From: Pseudomonadota bacterium
GTDB lineage: Bacteria > Pseudomonadota > Alphaproteobacteria > Ferrovibrionales > Ferrovibrionaceae
Direction: 5' to 3'
Assembly (NCBI GenBank): GCA_021793055.1
Contig: JAJYTL010000074.1
Location: 1 to 11,811, forward strand
Length of the DNA: 11,811 bases
In this document: positions 1 through 5,891 of the stretch, piece by piece
Numbering within the stretch: the stretch's first letter is position 1
How the letters are laid out: every line of letters starts with the position of its first letter
Program-made: the position numbers and the translations under genes
Notes under the pieces: generated by a model
What the model was told of the DNA's origin: nothing
The model's database searches: none
What the model saw: only the letters and a program-made list of their open reading frames with translations

Positions 1-191
1 GCGTGATGCTTGGACGGCAGGATCGTCATGGCCATCGCGCTCATGATGCTGTTCTTTCTGGCGCCGCTGCGGAAGTCTTCCAGCTGCTTGAGGATGTAAT
101 TGAACTTCTGTCCGGCCAGATTCGGGTACACCGAGCTGGCGCCGATGCCGTTGCTGCCGTGACAGGCGGCGCAGACCGCGGCCTGTGGCGC
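1..191 (-). pseudogene. Cytochrome c (c4/c553-like) fragment, 5'-truncated, runs off the left edge
   Basis: Read on the minus strand, this stretch encodes a class I cytochrome c segment. It starts near AVCAACHGSNGIG, where CAACH (bases 173-159) is the haem-attachment CXXCH motif. It continues through PNLAGQKFNYILKQLEDF and SGARKNSIMSAMAM, a pattern typical of periplasmic c4/c553-type electron carriers. The C-terminal half lies beyond base 1. No signal peptide and no start codon precede the haem motif: going upstream there are about 16 codons without ATG, GTG or TTG, then an in-frame stop at 221-219. The gene is therefore cut at its 5' end, and the cut coincides with the start of VOC-like coding on the other strand. 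It could be a genuine remnant or an assembly join. The family call is firm; the exact subtype is not. Confidence 0.72.
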
Positions 192-393
192 GCCGAGCGC
201 CGCGGCGGTGCGGGCCTTTCACGTCAACGCGTTGCAGGTGGGCGGCGCGAGCGCCGGCGATCCAGGTCCGCGGCAGGCGGCCTTCACCAGCTATAGCGGC
301 GCCTTCGTCTTCGATCCCGACGGCAACAAGATCGAGGCGGTGTTCTTCCTGCGGCCGGCGAGCGCGAACGCCGCCGCCGCCCCATCCGGCTGA
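187..393 (+). pseudogene. VOC/glyoxalase-family protein, C-terminal fragment
   Basis: The plus-strand frame ending at the TGA 391-393 encodes the C-terminal part of a vicinal-oxygen-chelate (glyoxalase/bleomycin-resistance-like) protein. Visible are GAPSAAAVRAFHVNALQVGG, then a stretch ending in YSGAFVFDPDGNKIEAVFF, which is the typical last beta strands of the fold. The Glu in NKIEAV sits where family members usually carry a metal ligand. Only about 60-65 residues are present, roughly half of a normal 120-130 residue protein. The N-terminal beta-alpha-beta module is replaced by antisense cytochrome c sequence. A GTG at 208 could start translation, but it has no clear ribosome binding site and would not give a complete domain. 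I treat it as a remnant or a chimeric join. The substrate cannot be inferred. Confidence 0.65.
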
Positions 394-723
394 GGCGCCG
401 CGCCGCCGGCCGCGCGGTTGACAGCGGCGGACCGGTCACCTATGGTCGCCCCCTTCGTCGGCGCCGGCATCGGTGGGGCGCGGCGAAGTTGCACAAAACT
501 TTTGCATGCTGACGGACGTGTTCGGTAAATCCCTTGAGTGTGGCATGGCCTCGCGCTGCCGCCAGTCCGGGTGGCGCGGTTTCACCAGCAAAGCGGCTTC
601 GCGCGTCCGCCCGGCCCGCGGCGGCGCGGCGGCGCGCGCGGCGCTTCGCGGATCGCCTCACGATGCCCGGCCGGCGCCCGAAAGGGTGGCCGTCGCGGCC
701 ATCGCGCGTTAAGGTCGACGATC
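394..723. other. Gene-free region upstream of ptsN
   Basis: About 330 bp with no convincing coding sequence on either strand. It holds a well-formed promoter at 418-446, a short AT-richer island at about 485-535 with an imperfect palindrome (490-506), and then very GC-rich sequence up to the ptsN ribosome binding site. In many alphaproteobacteria ptsN follows rpoN and hpf; neither is visible here. Confidence 0.6.
418..446 (+). promoter_or_regulatory. Candidate sigma70-type promoter upstream of ptsN
   Basis: TTGACA (418-423), a 17-bp spacer, then TATGGT (441-446). The -35 is a perfect consensus with ideal spacing. Transcription would start near 453, giving ptsN a leader of about 270 nt. No open frame in between looks real, so ptsN is the likely target, though a small RNA cannot be excluded. 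Confidence 0.5.
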
Positions 724-1188
724 ATGGAAATCGCCGATTTGATCGATCCCTCCCGCATCCTTCCCCGCGTCCGGGCGTCCAGCAAGAAGCAGGTGTTGCA
801 GGAGATCGCGGCCCACGCTGGGCGCTGCGTCGGGCGCGACGACAAGGAGATCCTCGATACGCTGCTCGAGCGCGAGCGCCTCGGCACCACCGGAATCGGC
901 CACGGCATCGCCGTGCCGCACGGCAAGCTGCCCGATCTCGATCGCATTTACGGCTTTTTCGCGCGGCTTGAAATGCCGGTGAATTTCGATGCCATCGACG
1001 GCATGCCCGTCGATCTGGTGTTCATGCTTCTGGCGCCGGTCGCCGCCGGCCCCGACCACCTGAAGGCGTTGGCGCGGGTGTCGCGCCTGTTGCGCAATCG
1101 CGCGACCTGCGAAAAGCTGCGCGGCACCGATCAGACCGAGGCGCTTTACGCGCTGCTCACCGAAGCCGCCGCGCCGCACGCCGCCTAA
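724..1188 (+). CDS. ptsN: PTS IIA-like nitrogen-regulatory protein PtsN (EIIA-Ntr)
   Basis: A 154-residue cytoplasmic phosphoacceptor of the nitrogen-related phosphotransferase system. In this family EIIA-Ntr receives phosphate from NPr and acts by binding partners such as potassium transport regulators and sensor kinases rather than by moving sugar. The sequence opens with IADLIDPSRILPRVRASSKK and carries the active-site segment GIGHGIAVPHGK, with His66 as the predicted phosphorylated residue. A helix-rich LLAPVAAGPDHLKALARVSRLLR segment follows, as expected. The length is normal for the family. I chose the ATG at 724 because AAGG at 711-714 lies 9 bp upstream and the family N-terminus begins here; longer in-frame starts add only GC-rich noncoding sequence. 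It stands alone, without rpoN or hpf, and faces the DUF1150 gene. Confidence 0.93.
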   Translation: MEIADLIDPSRILPRVRASSKKQVLQEIAAHAGRCVGRDDKEILDTLLERERLGTTGIGHGIAVPHGKLPDLDRIYGFFARLEMPVNFDAIDGMPVDLVFMLLAPVAAGPDHLKALARVSRLLRNRATCEKLRGTDQTEALYALLTEAAAPHAA

Positions 1189-1212
1189 GCAGACCGCATA
1201 TCCGAACGGCGA

Positions 1213-1242
1213 CCGCGCGCCTCGGCACGGATCCGCGCGCGG
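1213..1242. terminator. GC-rich hairpin between convergent ptsN and DUF1150 genes
   Basis: CCGCGCGC (1213-1220) and GCGCGCGG (1235-1242) form a perfect 8-bp inverted repeat around a 14-nt loop in the 65-bp convergent gap. There is no T-tract on either side, so it is at most a weak or factor-assisted end signal shared by both transcripts. Confidence 0.35.
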
Positions 1243-1253
1243 CCGCGCCGCCG

Positions 1254-1502
1254 TCAGTTGGCGTCGACCGGCTCCAGATCGTGCTGGCGGGCGACGGCGA
1301 AGGCGAGGTCCCGGCTCTCGGTCAGGCCGATCTGCTGGCCATTGGCCGCGAAGATGCCCCAGCCGCTGGCCGCAGTCTCATCCGCGCCGGCTTCGCCCGG
1401 CGTTCCGATGGGACGGACATAGGCAAGCGTCGGCGCGCCGAGAAGCGCGAAGGCCTGAGGCGTAATCTGGCGCAAGTGATTCGGTATCCGGTCTGCATTC
1501 AT
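1254..1502 (-). CDS. DUF1150 family protein
   Basis: An 82-residue small cytoplasmic protein of the DUF1150 family, which occurs in alphaproteobacteria, often beside a small heat-shock gene, and has no settled function. Visible family features are the N-terminal ITPQAFALLGAPTLAYVRPI segment and the C-terminal GWGIFAANGQQIGLTESRDLAFAVARQHDL segment. No signal peptide, membrane span or catalytic motif is seen. I chose the ATG at 1502 because GGGAGA lies about 7 bp upstream; a GTG one codon earlier is possible. It is the second gene after Hsp20 on the same strand, 54 bp downstream, so it probably shares the heat-inducible transcript. A stress-related role is inference from position only. Confidence 0.82.
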   Translation of the reverse strand: MNADRIPNHLRQITPQAFALLGAPTLAYVRPIGTPGEAGADETAASGWGIFAANGQQIGLTESRDLAFAVARQHDLEPVDAN

Positions 1503-1544
1503 CACACGATCTCCCGTTATGGAACCGCGCCTTTCCTGGGTTCC

Positions 1545-1569
1545 CAGCCTTCCTCCTCAGCCTTCCTCC
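1545..1569. repeat. 12-bp direct repeat across the Hsp20 stop codon
   Basis: CAGCCTTCCTCC occurs at 1545-1556 and again at 1558-1569, one base apart. On the minus strand the upstream copy encodes the last Hsp20 residues plus the stop, and the second copy lies just after it, like a small tandem duplication of the gene end. The extra copy leaves an AGGAGG-type purine run after the stop. Confidence 0.8.
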
Positions 1570-2018
1570 ACGTTCTTGACCGCGATGCCCTGGCCGGCCC
1601 GCGTTCCGCCCGCCTTGGCGATGTGAATGGTGCGTGCGACGGGGCTCGGTTGCGGCCGTTCCAGGTCGATATGCAAGAGGCCGTTGTCGAGCGTGGCGCC
1701 GGCGATCTCGATGCCCTCGGCGAGGATGAAGCCGCGCTGGAACTGCCGCGCCGCAATGCCGCGGTGGATGAAGACGCGCTCACCCTCGTCGCGGTGGCGA
1801 CCGCGGATCACCAGCTGGTTCTGCTCGATGGTGATGGAAAGATCGGCCTCGCCGAAACCCGCGACCGCCAGCGTGATGCGCAAGCGGTCGTCGCCGATCT
1901 GCTCGATGTTGTAGGGGGGATAGCCGTCGGCGGCGGATTTCGCCACCCGTTCCAGCACCCGCTCGACGCGATCGAAGCCCAACAGATACGGGCTGTTGAA
2001 CGCAGATATCCTGGTCAA
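1557..2018 (-). CDS. Small heat-shock protein, Hsp20/alpha-crystallin family (IbpA-like)
   Basis: A 153-residue ATP-independent holdase that binds unfolding proteins during heat or other stress and passes them to DnaK/ClpB. The N-terminal arm (about 1-35) ends in the class A bacterial signature GYPPYNIEQ. The alpha-crystallin domain (about 36-125) includes LRITLAVAGFGEADLSITIE, VIRGRHRDEGERVFIHRGIA, RQFQRGFILA and ATLDNGLLHIDL. An IHI tripeptide (131-133), matching the I-x-I anchor, lies in the C-terminal tail. The start is a TTG at 2018, supported by the very strong GGAGGAGGTGACC element just before it; no ATG fits as well. A rare start codon plus a sequestered ribosome site suggests tight translational control. 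It is followed by DUF1150. Its transcript should start near 2197 from a heat-shock-like promoter and carry a ROSE-type thermometer. Assignment to the family is secure; ibpA orthology is likely but not proven. Confidence 0.93.
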   Translation of the reverse strand: MTRISAFNSPYLLGFDRVERVLERVAKSAADGYPPYNIEQIGDDRLRITLAVAGFGEADLSITIEQNQLVIRGRHRDEGERVFIHRGIAARQFQRGFILAEGIEIAGATLDNGLLHIDLERPQPSPVARTIHIAKAGGTRAGQGIAVKNVEEG

Positions 2019-2197
2019 GGGTCACCTCCTCCAAACGAGCGAGCATGACGCCGTTCCGGTCCTCGCGAACCTTCCGCCCGGGATTGCCCTTGTCTCGGCA
2101 TGCCCGGATCGGATGCGTCCGCCGCCGAACCCCGCGACCGAACCCCGATCGGCCCCTCGCGGAGCGCCGTCTCTTCCGCGGCCCTCAAGGCACCGCG
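2019..2197 (-). promoter_or_regulatory. Hsp20 5' leader ending in a ROSE-type RNA thermometer
   Basis: The leader of about 180 nt ends in a hairpin (2049-2021 on the minus strand) that buries the ribosome binding site. GUCA (2049-2046) pairs with UGAC (2024-2021). CUCGCUC (2043-2037) pairs with GAGGAG (2031-2026) with one bulged G at 2040, and the loop is GUUUG. The anti-Shine-Dalgarno arm contains UCGCU (2042-2038), which fits the U(U/C)GCU motif conserved in ROSE elements of alphaproteobacterial small heat-shock genes, where it pairs imperfectly with the Shine-Dalgarno sequence and melts on warming. Upstream leader sequence is GC-rich and can form further stems. Recognition rests on motif, geometry and gene context. 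Confidence 0.8.
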
Positions 2198-2206
2198 TCC
2201 AAACCA

Positions 2207-2236
2207 TAGTTAGGAAAGGGTATTCCCGAGGTCAAG
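2207..2236 (-). promoter_or_regulatory. Candidate heat-shock (RpoH-type) promoter for hsp20-DUF1150
   Basis: On the minus strand CTTGAC (2236-2231) and CCTAACT (2214-2208) fit the alphaproteobacterial RpoH pattern CTTG-N17/18-CYTATNT, with spacing 18. The same bases also read TTGACC-N17-TAACTA, so a housekeeping sigma could use it. It sits about 180 nt before the Hsp20 start, as expected for a gene with a long thermosensor leader. Confidence 0.6.
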
Positions 2237-2291
2237 TAGGGGCGCGCACGGAGCGGGCGAATACGGATGGCAGCCGCCCGCCATCGGAGCA

Positions 2292-2338
2292 GCGCACGGA
2301 CATGATTTTGGGTCGGTTCAATCCAAAATCATCGTGCG

Positions 2339-2339
<1 letters not shown>
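2292..2339. repeat. Large palindromic element abutting the speE stop codon
   Basis: A perfect 10-bp inverted repeat, ATGATTTTGG (2302-2311) and CCAAAATCAT (2323-2332), encloses an 11-nt loop. It is extended by a 7-bp outer stem, GCGCACG (2292-2298) with CGTGCGC (2333-2339), with three bases bulged on the left arm. It touches the speE stop codon, so the speDE mRNA should end in or just after this hairpin. It lacks a U-tract. Its form resembles dispersed intergenic palindromes of alphaproteobacteria; a role in termination or 3'-end protection is inference. Confidence 0.8.
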
Positions 2340-3171
<832 letters not shown>

Positions 3172-3175
<4 letters not shown>

Positions 3176-3645
3176 GGAACCAGGCCGCGCTTATGCTCGG
3201 TCAAGGTCACCTGGGCCGGCAGGAAGGCGCGGCGCAGCACCGCCACCGCCGCGTGGGCATTGCAGGCGCCGCAGACGAAAATGTCGATCGCGGCGAAACC
3301 GCGCTCGGGCCAGGTGTGGATGCTCATGTGACTTTCGGCCAGGATGGCGACGCCCGAGATGCCGCCCTCGGGCTGGAAATGATGCAGATCGATGTTGAGC
3401 AGCGTCGCGCCCACCGCGTCCACCGCTTCGGTCAGCATCGCTTCGACATGGGCGAGATCGTCGAGCCGCGACGCGCCCCAGAGATCGATCAACAGATGCG
3501 TTCCGGCGAACTGCAGGCCGTCGCGCACGACGAAATGATCCGCCGTCTGCGCCGCGGAAGTGGAAGACATGGCGAGAACCGGCTCGTTGCCGATCCGCTG
3601 CTCTGTGAAGGCTTCCTGTTTGCGTGCCGCCGCCTGTTGCGCCAT
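3172..3645 (-). CDS. speD: S-adenosylmethionine decarboxylase proenzyme, pyruvoyl-dependent (SpeD/SpeH type)
   Basis: A 157-residue proenzyme that cleaves itself and decarboxylates S-adenosylmethionine to provide the aminopropyl donor for SpeE. The family core begins near GLQFAGTHLLIDLWGAS. The processing site is LAESHMSIHTWPE: cleavage between Glu104 and Ser105 should make Ser105 the pyruvoyl group. His110 and Cys125 (IFVCGAC) match the spacing of the processing histidine and catalytic cysteine of the Thermotoga-type enzyme (Ser63/His68/Cys83). The N-terminus is about 40 residues longer than the minimal enzyme. I chose ATG 3645 because GGGGGA lies about 7 bp upstream; ATG 3660 has a poor ribosome site, and an internal Met (residue 26) is also possible. 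It is the first gene of the speD-speE unit. Confidence 0.93.
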
Positions 3646-3691
3646 CGCCGGATCCCCCATTCGCGAGAGAGTCAAATGAGTGTGACGGGGG

Positions 3692-3720
3692 GTTATTGCG
3701 GCAAACGGCCGCCTTTGCAA
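3692..3720 (-). promoter_or_regulatory. Candidate promoter of speD-speE
   Basis: On the minus strand TTGCAA (3720-3715), a 17-bp spacer and AATAAC (3697-3692). The spacing is ideal and both boxes are moderate. Transcription would start near 3685, about 40 nt before the chosen speD ATG, and it excludes the longer upstream TTG start that lies inside the -35 box. Confidence 0.4.
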
Positions 3721-3773
3721 GTAGATTCTAACGCCGGCGGCGGCTCATCGCGGCGCGCCGCGGTCGATAAGGC

Positions 3774-3801
3774 AAAGGCCCGGTCGCGCGCCCGGGCCTT
3801 T
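3774..3801 (-). terminator. Intrinsic terminator-like hairpin after tRNA-Ala
   Basis: AAAGGCCCGG (3774-3783) and CCGGGCCTTT (3792-3801) make a perfect 10-bp stem with an 8-nt loop, 6 nt past the tRNA CCA end. On the minus strand the stem closes with CCTTT followed by GCCTTAT, a short and imperfect U-rich end. The stem is nearly symmetric and could also work from the other strand. Confidence 0.65.
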
Positions 3802-3807
3802 GGAAAC

Positions 3808-3883
<76 letters not shown>

Positions 3884-3943
3884 AGACTTGGTTCCGCCCA
3901 CGCGCCGCCGCGACGTCGGGCGGCGGTGCCGGAAAACCGCCGG

Positions 3944-3972
3944 ACAGTAGGTCCCGCGGGTCGCCGTTTCAA
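3944..3972 (-). promoter_or_regulatory. Candidate promoter of tRNA-Ala
   Basis: On the minus strand TTGAAA (3972-3967), a 17-bp spacer and TACTGT (3949-3944). Transcription would start near 3937, about 53 nt before the mature tRNA 5' end. It lies just after the FYDLN gene stop. Confidence 0.55.
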
Positions 3973-3992
3973 GCGGAAAATCGGCGTGCCGA

Positions 3993-4334
3993 TCAAGGCT
4001 CCTCGGCGTCCTCCTCGTCGGCGCCCACGATCTCATCGGCGACGTCGTCGTCGTCCTCGCCGAGTTCCGAGGCGTCCTCGATGAAATCTTCGCCCTCGAC
4101 GTCCTCGCGCTCGGCCTCATCGTCGACGATCTCCTTGGGCTCCGGCGCGGCGGCCTTGCGCGCCTCGGCCTCCTCGGCCTTGCCGTCGGGCCGCTGGCGG
4201 CGCGGCTTGAGAAGAACTTCCGGATGATGCTCGGTGCCGCACTTCGGGCACAAGATCGGGTCCTTCTTGAAGTCGTAGAAAATAGCCCCGCAACTGGCGC
4301 AATGCCGCTTGGTGCCCCACTCCGGTTTTGCCAT
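3993..4334 (-). CDS. FYDLN acid family protein (TIGR02300-like): zinc ribbon plus acidic tail
   Basis: A 113-residue protein of unknown function belonging to the alphaproteobacterial FYDLN acid family. The N-terminal 40 residues hold KRHCASCGAIFYDFKKDP and a second pair, CPKCG: Cys12, Cys15, Cys29 and Cys32 form a four-cysteine zinc ribbon. The family-naming motif reads FYDF here. A basic linker (KPRRQRPDGK) precedes an extremely acidic, low-complexity tail (about residues 66-113, rich in E and D), probably disordered. The ATG at 4334 follows GGAAGGGA with good spacing; a GTG one codon upstream is the alternative. It is divergent from aroA, an association common in alphaproteobacteria. A nucleic-acid or protein-binding role is only suggested by the architecture. 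Confidence 0.88.
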   Translation of the reverse strand: MAKPEWGTKRHCASCGAIFYDFKKDPILCPKCGTEHHPEVLLKPRRQRPDGKAEEAEARKAAAPEPKEIVDDEAEREDVEGEDFIEDASELGEDDDDVADEIVGADEEDAEEP

Positions 4335-4406
4335 CACCGTCCCTTCCCATGCTCGGCCCCGATCGGCCGGACCGGCGCGGCCGGCCAGGCCGGCGTCGCC
4401 GTCGCC

Positions 4407-4435
4407 CCAATGCCACGTCGTTTGGCCCCTGTCAA
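4407..4435 (-). promoter_or_regulatory. Candidate promoter of the FYDLN gene
   Basis: On the minus strand TTGACA (4435-4430) is followed after 17 bp by CATTGG (4412-4407). The -35 is perfect but the -10 is weak. It would start transcription about 65 nt before the ATG at 4334. No equally good promoter is visible for aroA in the remaining intergenic DNA; only an AT-richer patch at 4464-4474 stands out there. Confidence 0.38.
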
Positions 4436-4544
4436 CGCCGCATCGGCTGGCGAGCGCGACGCGATTGTGCTAAACCACCGGCCGCTGTCGATCCCGGCAC
4501 CGCCGCGCCGGAAAAGCCAAGCATTATCTGTCGCAAGAGGCTCG

Positions 4545-5891
4545 ATGTCCGCGCCCGCCCGATCTTCGTCCCTGCCCCTTCGCGCGCCCGCCGCGGGTCC
4601 GCTCGGCGGCCGTCTGCGCCCGCCGGGCGACAAGTCGATTTCGCACCGCGCCTTGATTCTCGGCGCGCTCGCGCTCGGCGAGACCCGAGTCGAAGGCCTG
4701 CTCGAGGGCGACGACGTGCTGCGCACCGCGGCGGCGCTGCGGGCCCTCGGCGCCGATATCGCGCGCGCCGCGGACGGCGCCTATCTTGTCCAGGGGCTCG
4801 GCGTCGGCGGCCTGCAGGAGCCGGCGGCGGTGCTCGATCTCGGCAATTCCGGCACCGGCGTGCGGCTCTTGATGGGCGCGGTCGCGAGCCACCCCTTCGC
4901 CAGTTTCTTCACCGGCGACGTCTCGCTCTGTCGCCGGCCGATGGCCCGCGTCACCGCGCCCTTGCAGCAAATCGGCGCTGCGGTCGTCGCCCGTTCTGGC
5001 GGCCGGCTGCCGCTCGTCGTGCAGGGCGCGGCGCGGCCCCTGCCCATCGCCTATCGGCCCGACGTTGCCTCGGCCCAGGTCAAGTCGGCGATTCTCCTCG
5101 CCGGTTTGAACGCGCCCGGCGTCACCCGGGTGGAAGAGCCGGCGCCGACCCGCGACCATACCGAGAATCTGCTGCGTCATTTCGGCGCCGAAGTCGCGGT
5201 CGAGGACCTCGCCGGCGGCGGCCAGATGATCCATCTGACCGGCCAGCCCGAGCTCAAGGCGCGGGCCGTCACCGTGCCGGGCGATCCGTCCTCGGCGGCT
5301 TTCGCGGCGGTCGCGGCGCTGATCGTGCCGGGCTCCGAGATCGTGATCGAGAACGTCGGCATGAACCCGCGCCGCGCCGGGCTGTTCGAGACGCTGCGCG
5401 AGATGGGCGGCGCGGTCGCGATCGAGAACCGGCGCGTGGTCGGCGGCGAGCCGGTCGCCGATCTCAGGGTGCGGGCGAGCCGGCTCAAGGGCATCGAGGT
5501 GCCGCCCGAGCGGGCGCCCGCGATGATCGACGAATATCCCATTCTCGCCGTCGCCGCGGCGATGGCGGAGGGGCCGACCACGATGCGCGGCGTGCGTGAG
5601 CTCCGGGTCAAGGAAAGCGATCGCATCGCGGCGATCGCGGCCGGGCTCGAGGCGCAGGGCGTCGCGGTCGAGACCTATCCCGATGGCCTGCGCGTCGCCG
5701 GCCGCGGCCGCGTCGCCGGCGGCGGCACGGTCGCGACCGAGATGGACCATCGCATCGCCATGTCGTTCCTGATCCTTGGCCTCGCCGCCGAGCGGCCGGT
5801 GACGATCGACGACAGCCGCATGATCGACACCAGTTTCCCTGGCTTCGCCGCCGCAATGGCGGCGCTCGGCGGGCGCTTCGAGGCGCCGTGA
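4545..5891 (+). CDS. aroA: 3-phosphoshikimate 1-carboxyvinyltransferase (EPSP synthase), class II
   Basis: A 448-residue cytoplasmic enzyme of the shikimate pathway that joins phosphoenolpyruvate to shikimate-3-phosphate. Motifs in order: RPPGDKSISHRALILGALA (Lys30 in the substrate site), LDLGNSGTGVRLLMG (98-111), SLCRRPMARV, YRPDVASAQVKSAILLAGLN, VPGDPSSAAFAAVAALIVPG, PAMIDEYPILAVAAA with the catalytic-site Asp, ELRVKESDRI and MDHRIAMSF. From memory the whole pattern is closest to class II enzymes such as Agrobacterium CP4, but residue 103 is Gly where CP4 has Ala. The ATG at 4545 follows AAGAGG by 4 bp and matches the family N-terminus; upstream in-frame sequence is noncoding. The stop overlaps the cmk start (GTGA), implying translational coupling. 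Confidence 0.97.
   Translation: MSAPARSSSLPLRAPAAGPLGGRLRPPGDKSISHRALILGALALGETRVEGLLEGDDVLRTAAALRALGADIARAADGAYLVQGLGVGGLQEPAAVLDLGNSGTGVRLLMGAVASHPFASFFTGDVSLCRRPMARVTAPLQQIGAAVVARSGGRLPLVVQGAARPLPIAYRPDVASAQVKSAILLAGLNAPGVTRVEEPAPTRDHTENLLRHFGAEVAVEDLAGGGQMIHLTGQPELKARAVTVPGDPSSAAFAAVAALIVPGSEIVIENVGMNPRRAGLFETLREMGGAVAIENRRVVGGEPVADLRVRASRLKGIEVPPERAPAMIDEYPILAVAAAMAEGPTTMRGVRELRVKESDRIAAIAAGLEAQGVAVETYPDGLRVAGRGRVAGGGTVATEMDHRIAMSFLILGLAAERPVTIDDSRMIDTSFPGFAAAMAALGGRFEAP

Noticed and set aside
3..296. 97-residue plus-strand frame at the left edge
   Set aside because: It is the antisense of the cytochrome c coding and then runs through the VOC fragment in another frame; the composition is not protein-like.
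489..507. Possible sigma54 promoter (TTGCAC ... TTGCA) before ptsN
   Set aside because: The gap between the two boxes is 7 bases instead of 5 and the -24 GG is absent, so the strict spacing of sigma54 promoters is not met.
473..712. Small open frame between the VOC remnant and ptsN
   Set aside because: No ribosome site, no recognisable motif, and arginine/alanine-rich composition typical of noncoding GC-rich sequence.
4524..5750. 408-residue open frame antisense to aroA, and a 449-residue one antisense to rpsA (6547-7896)
   Set aside because: Long antisense frames are expected in DNA this GC-rich. The translations show no family motifs and are rich in Arg, Ala, Asp and His, as codon shadows are, while the sense strands encode well-known proteins.
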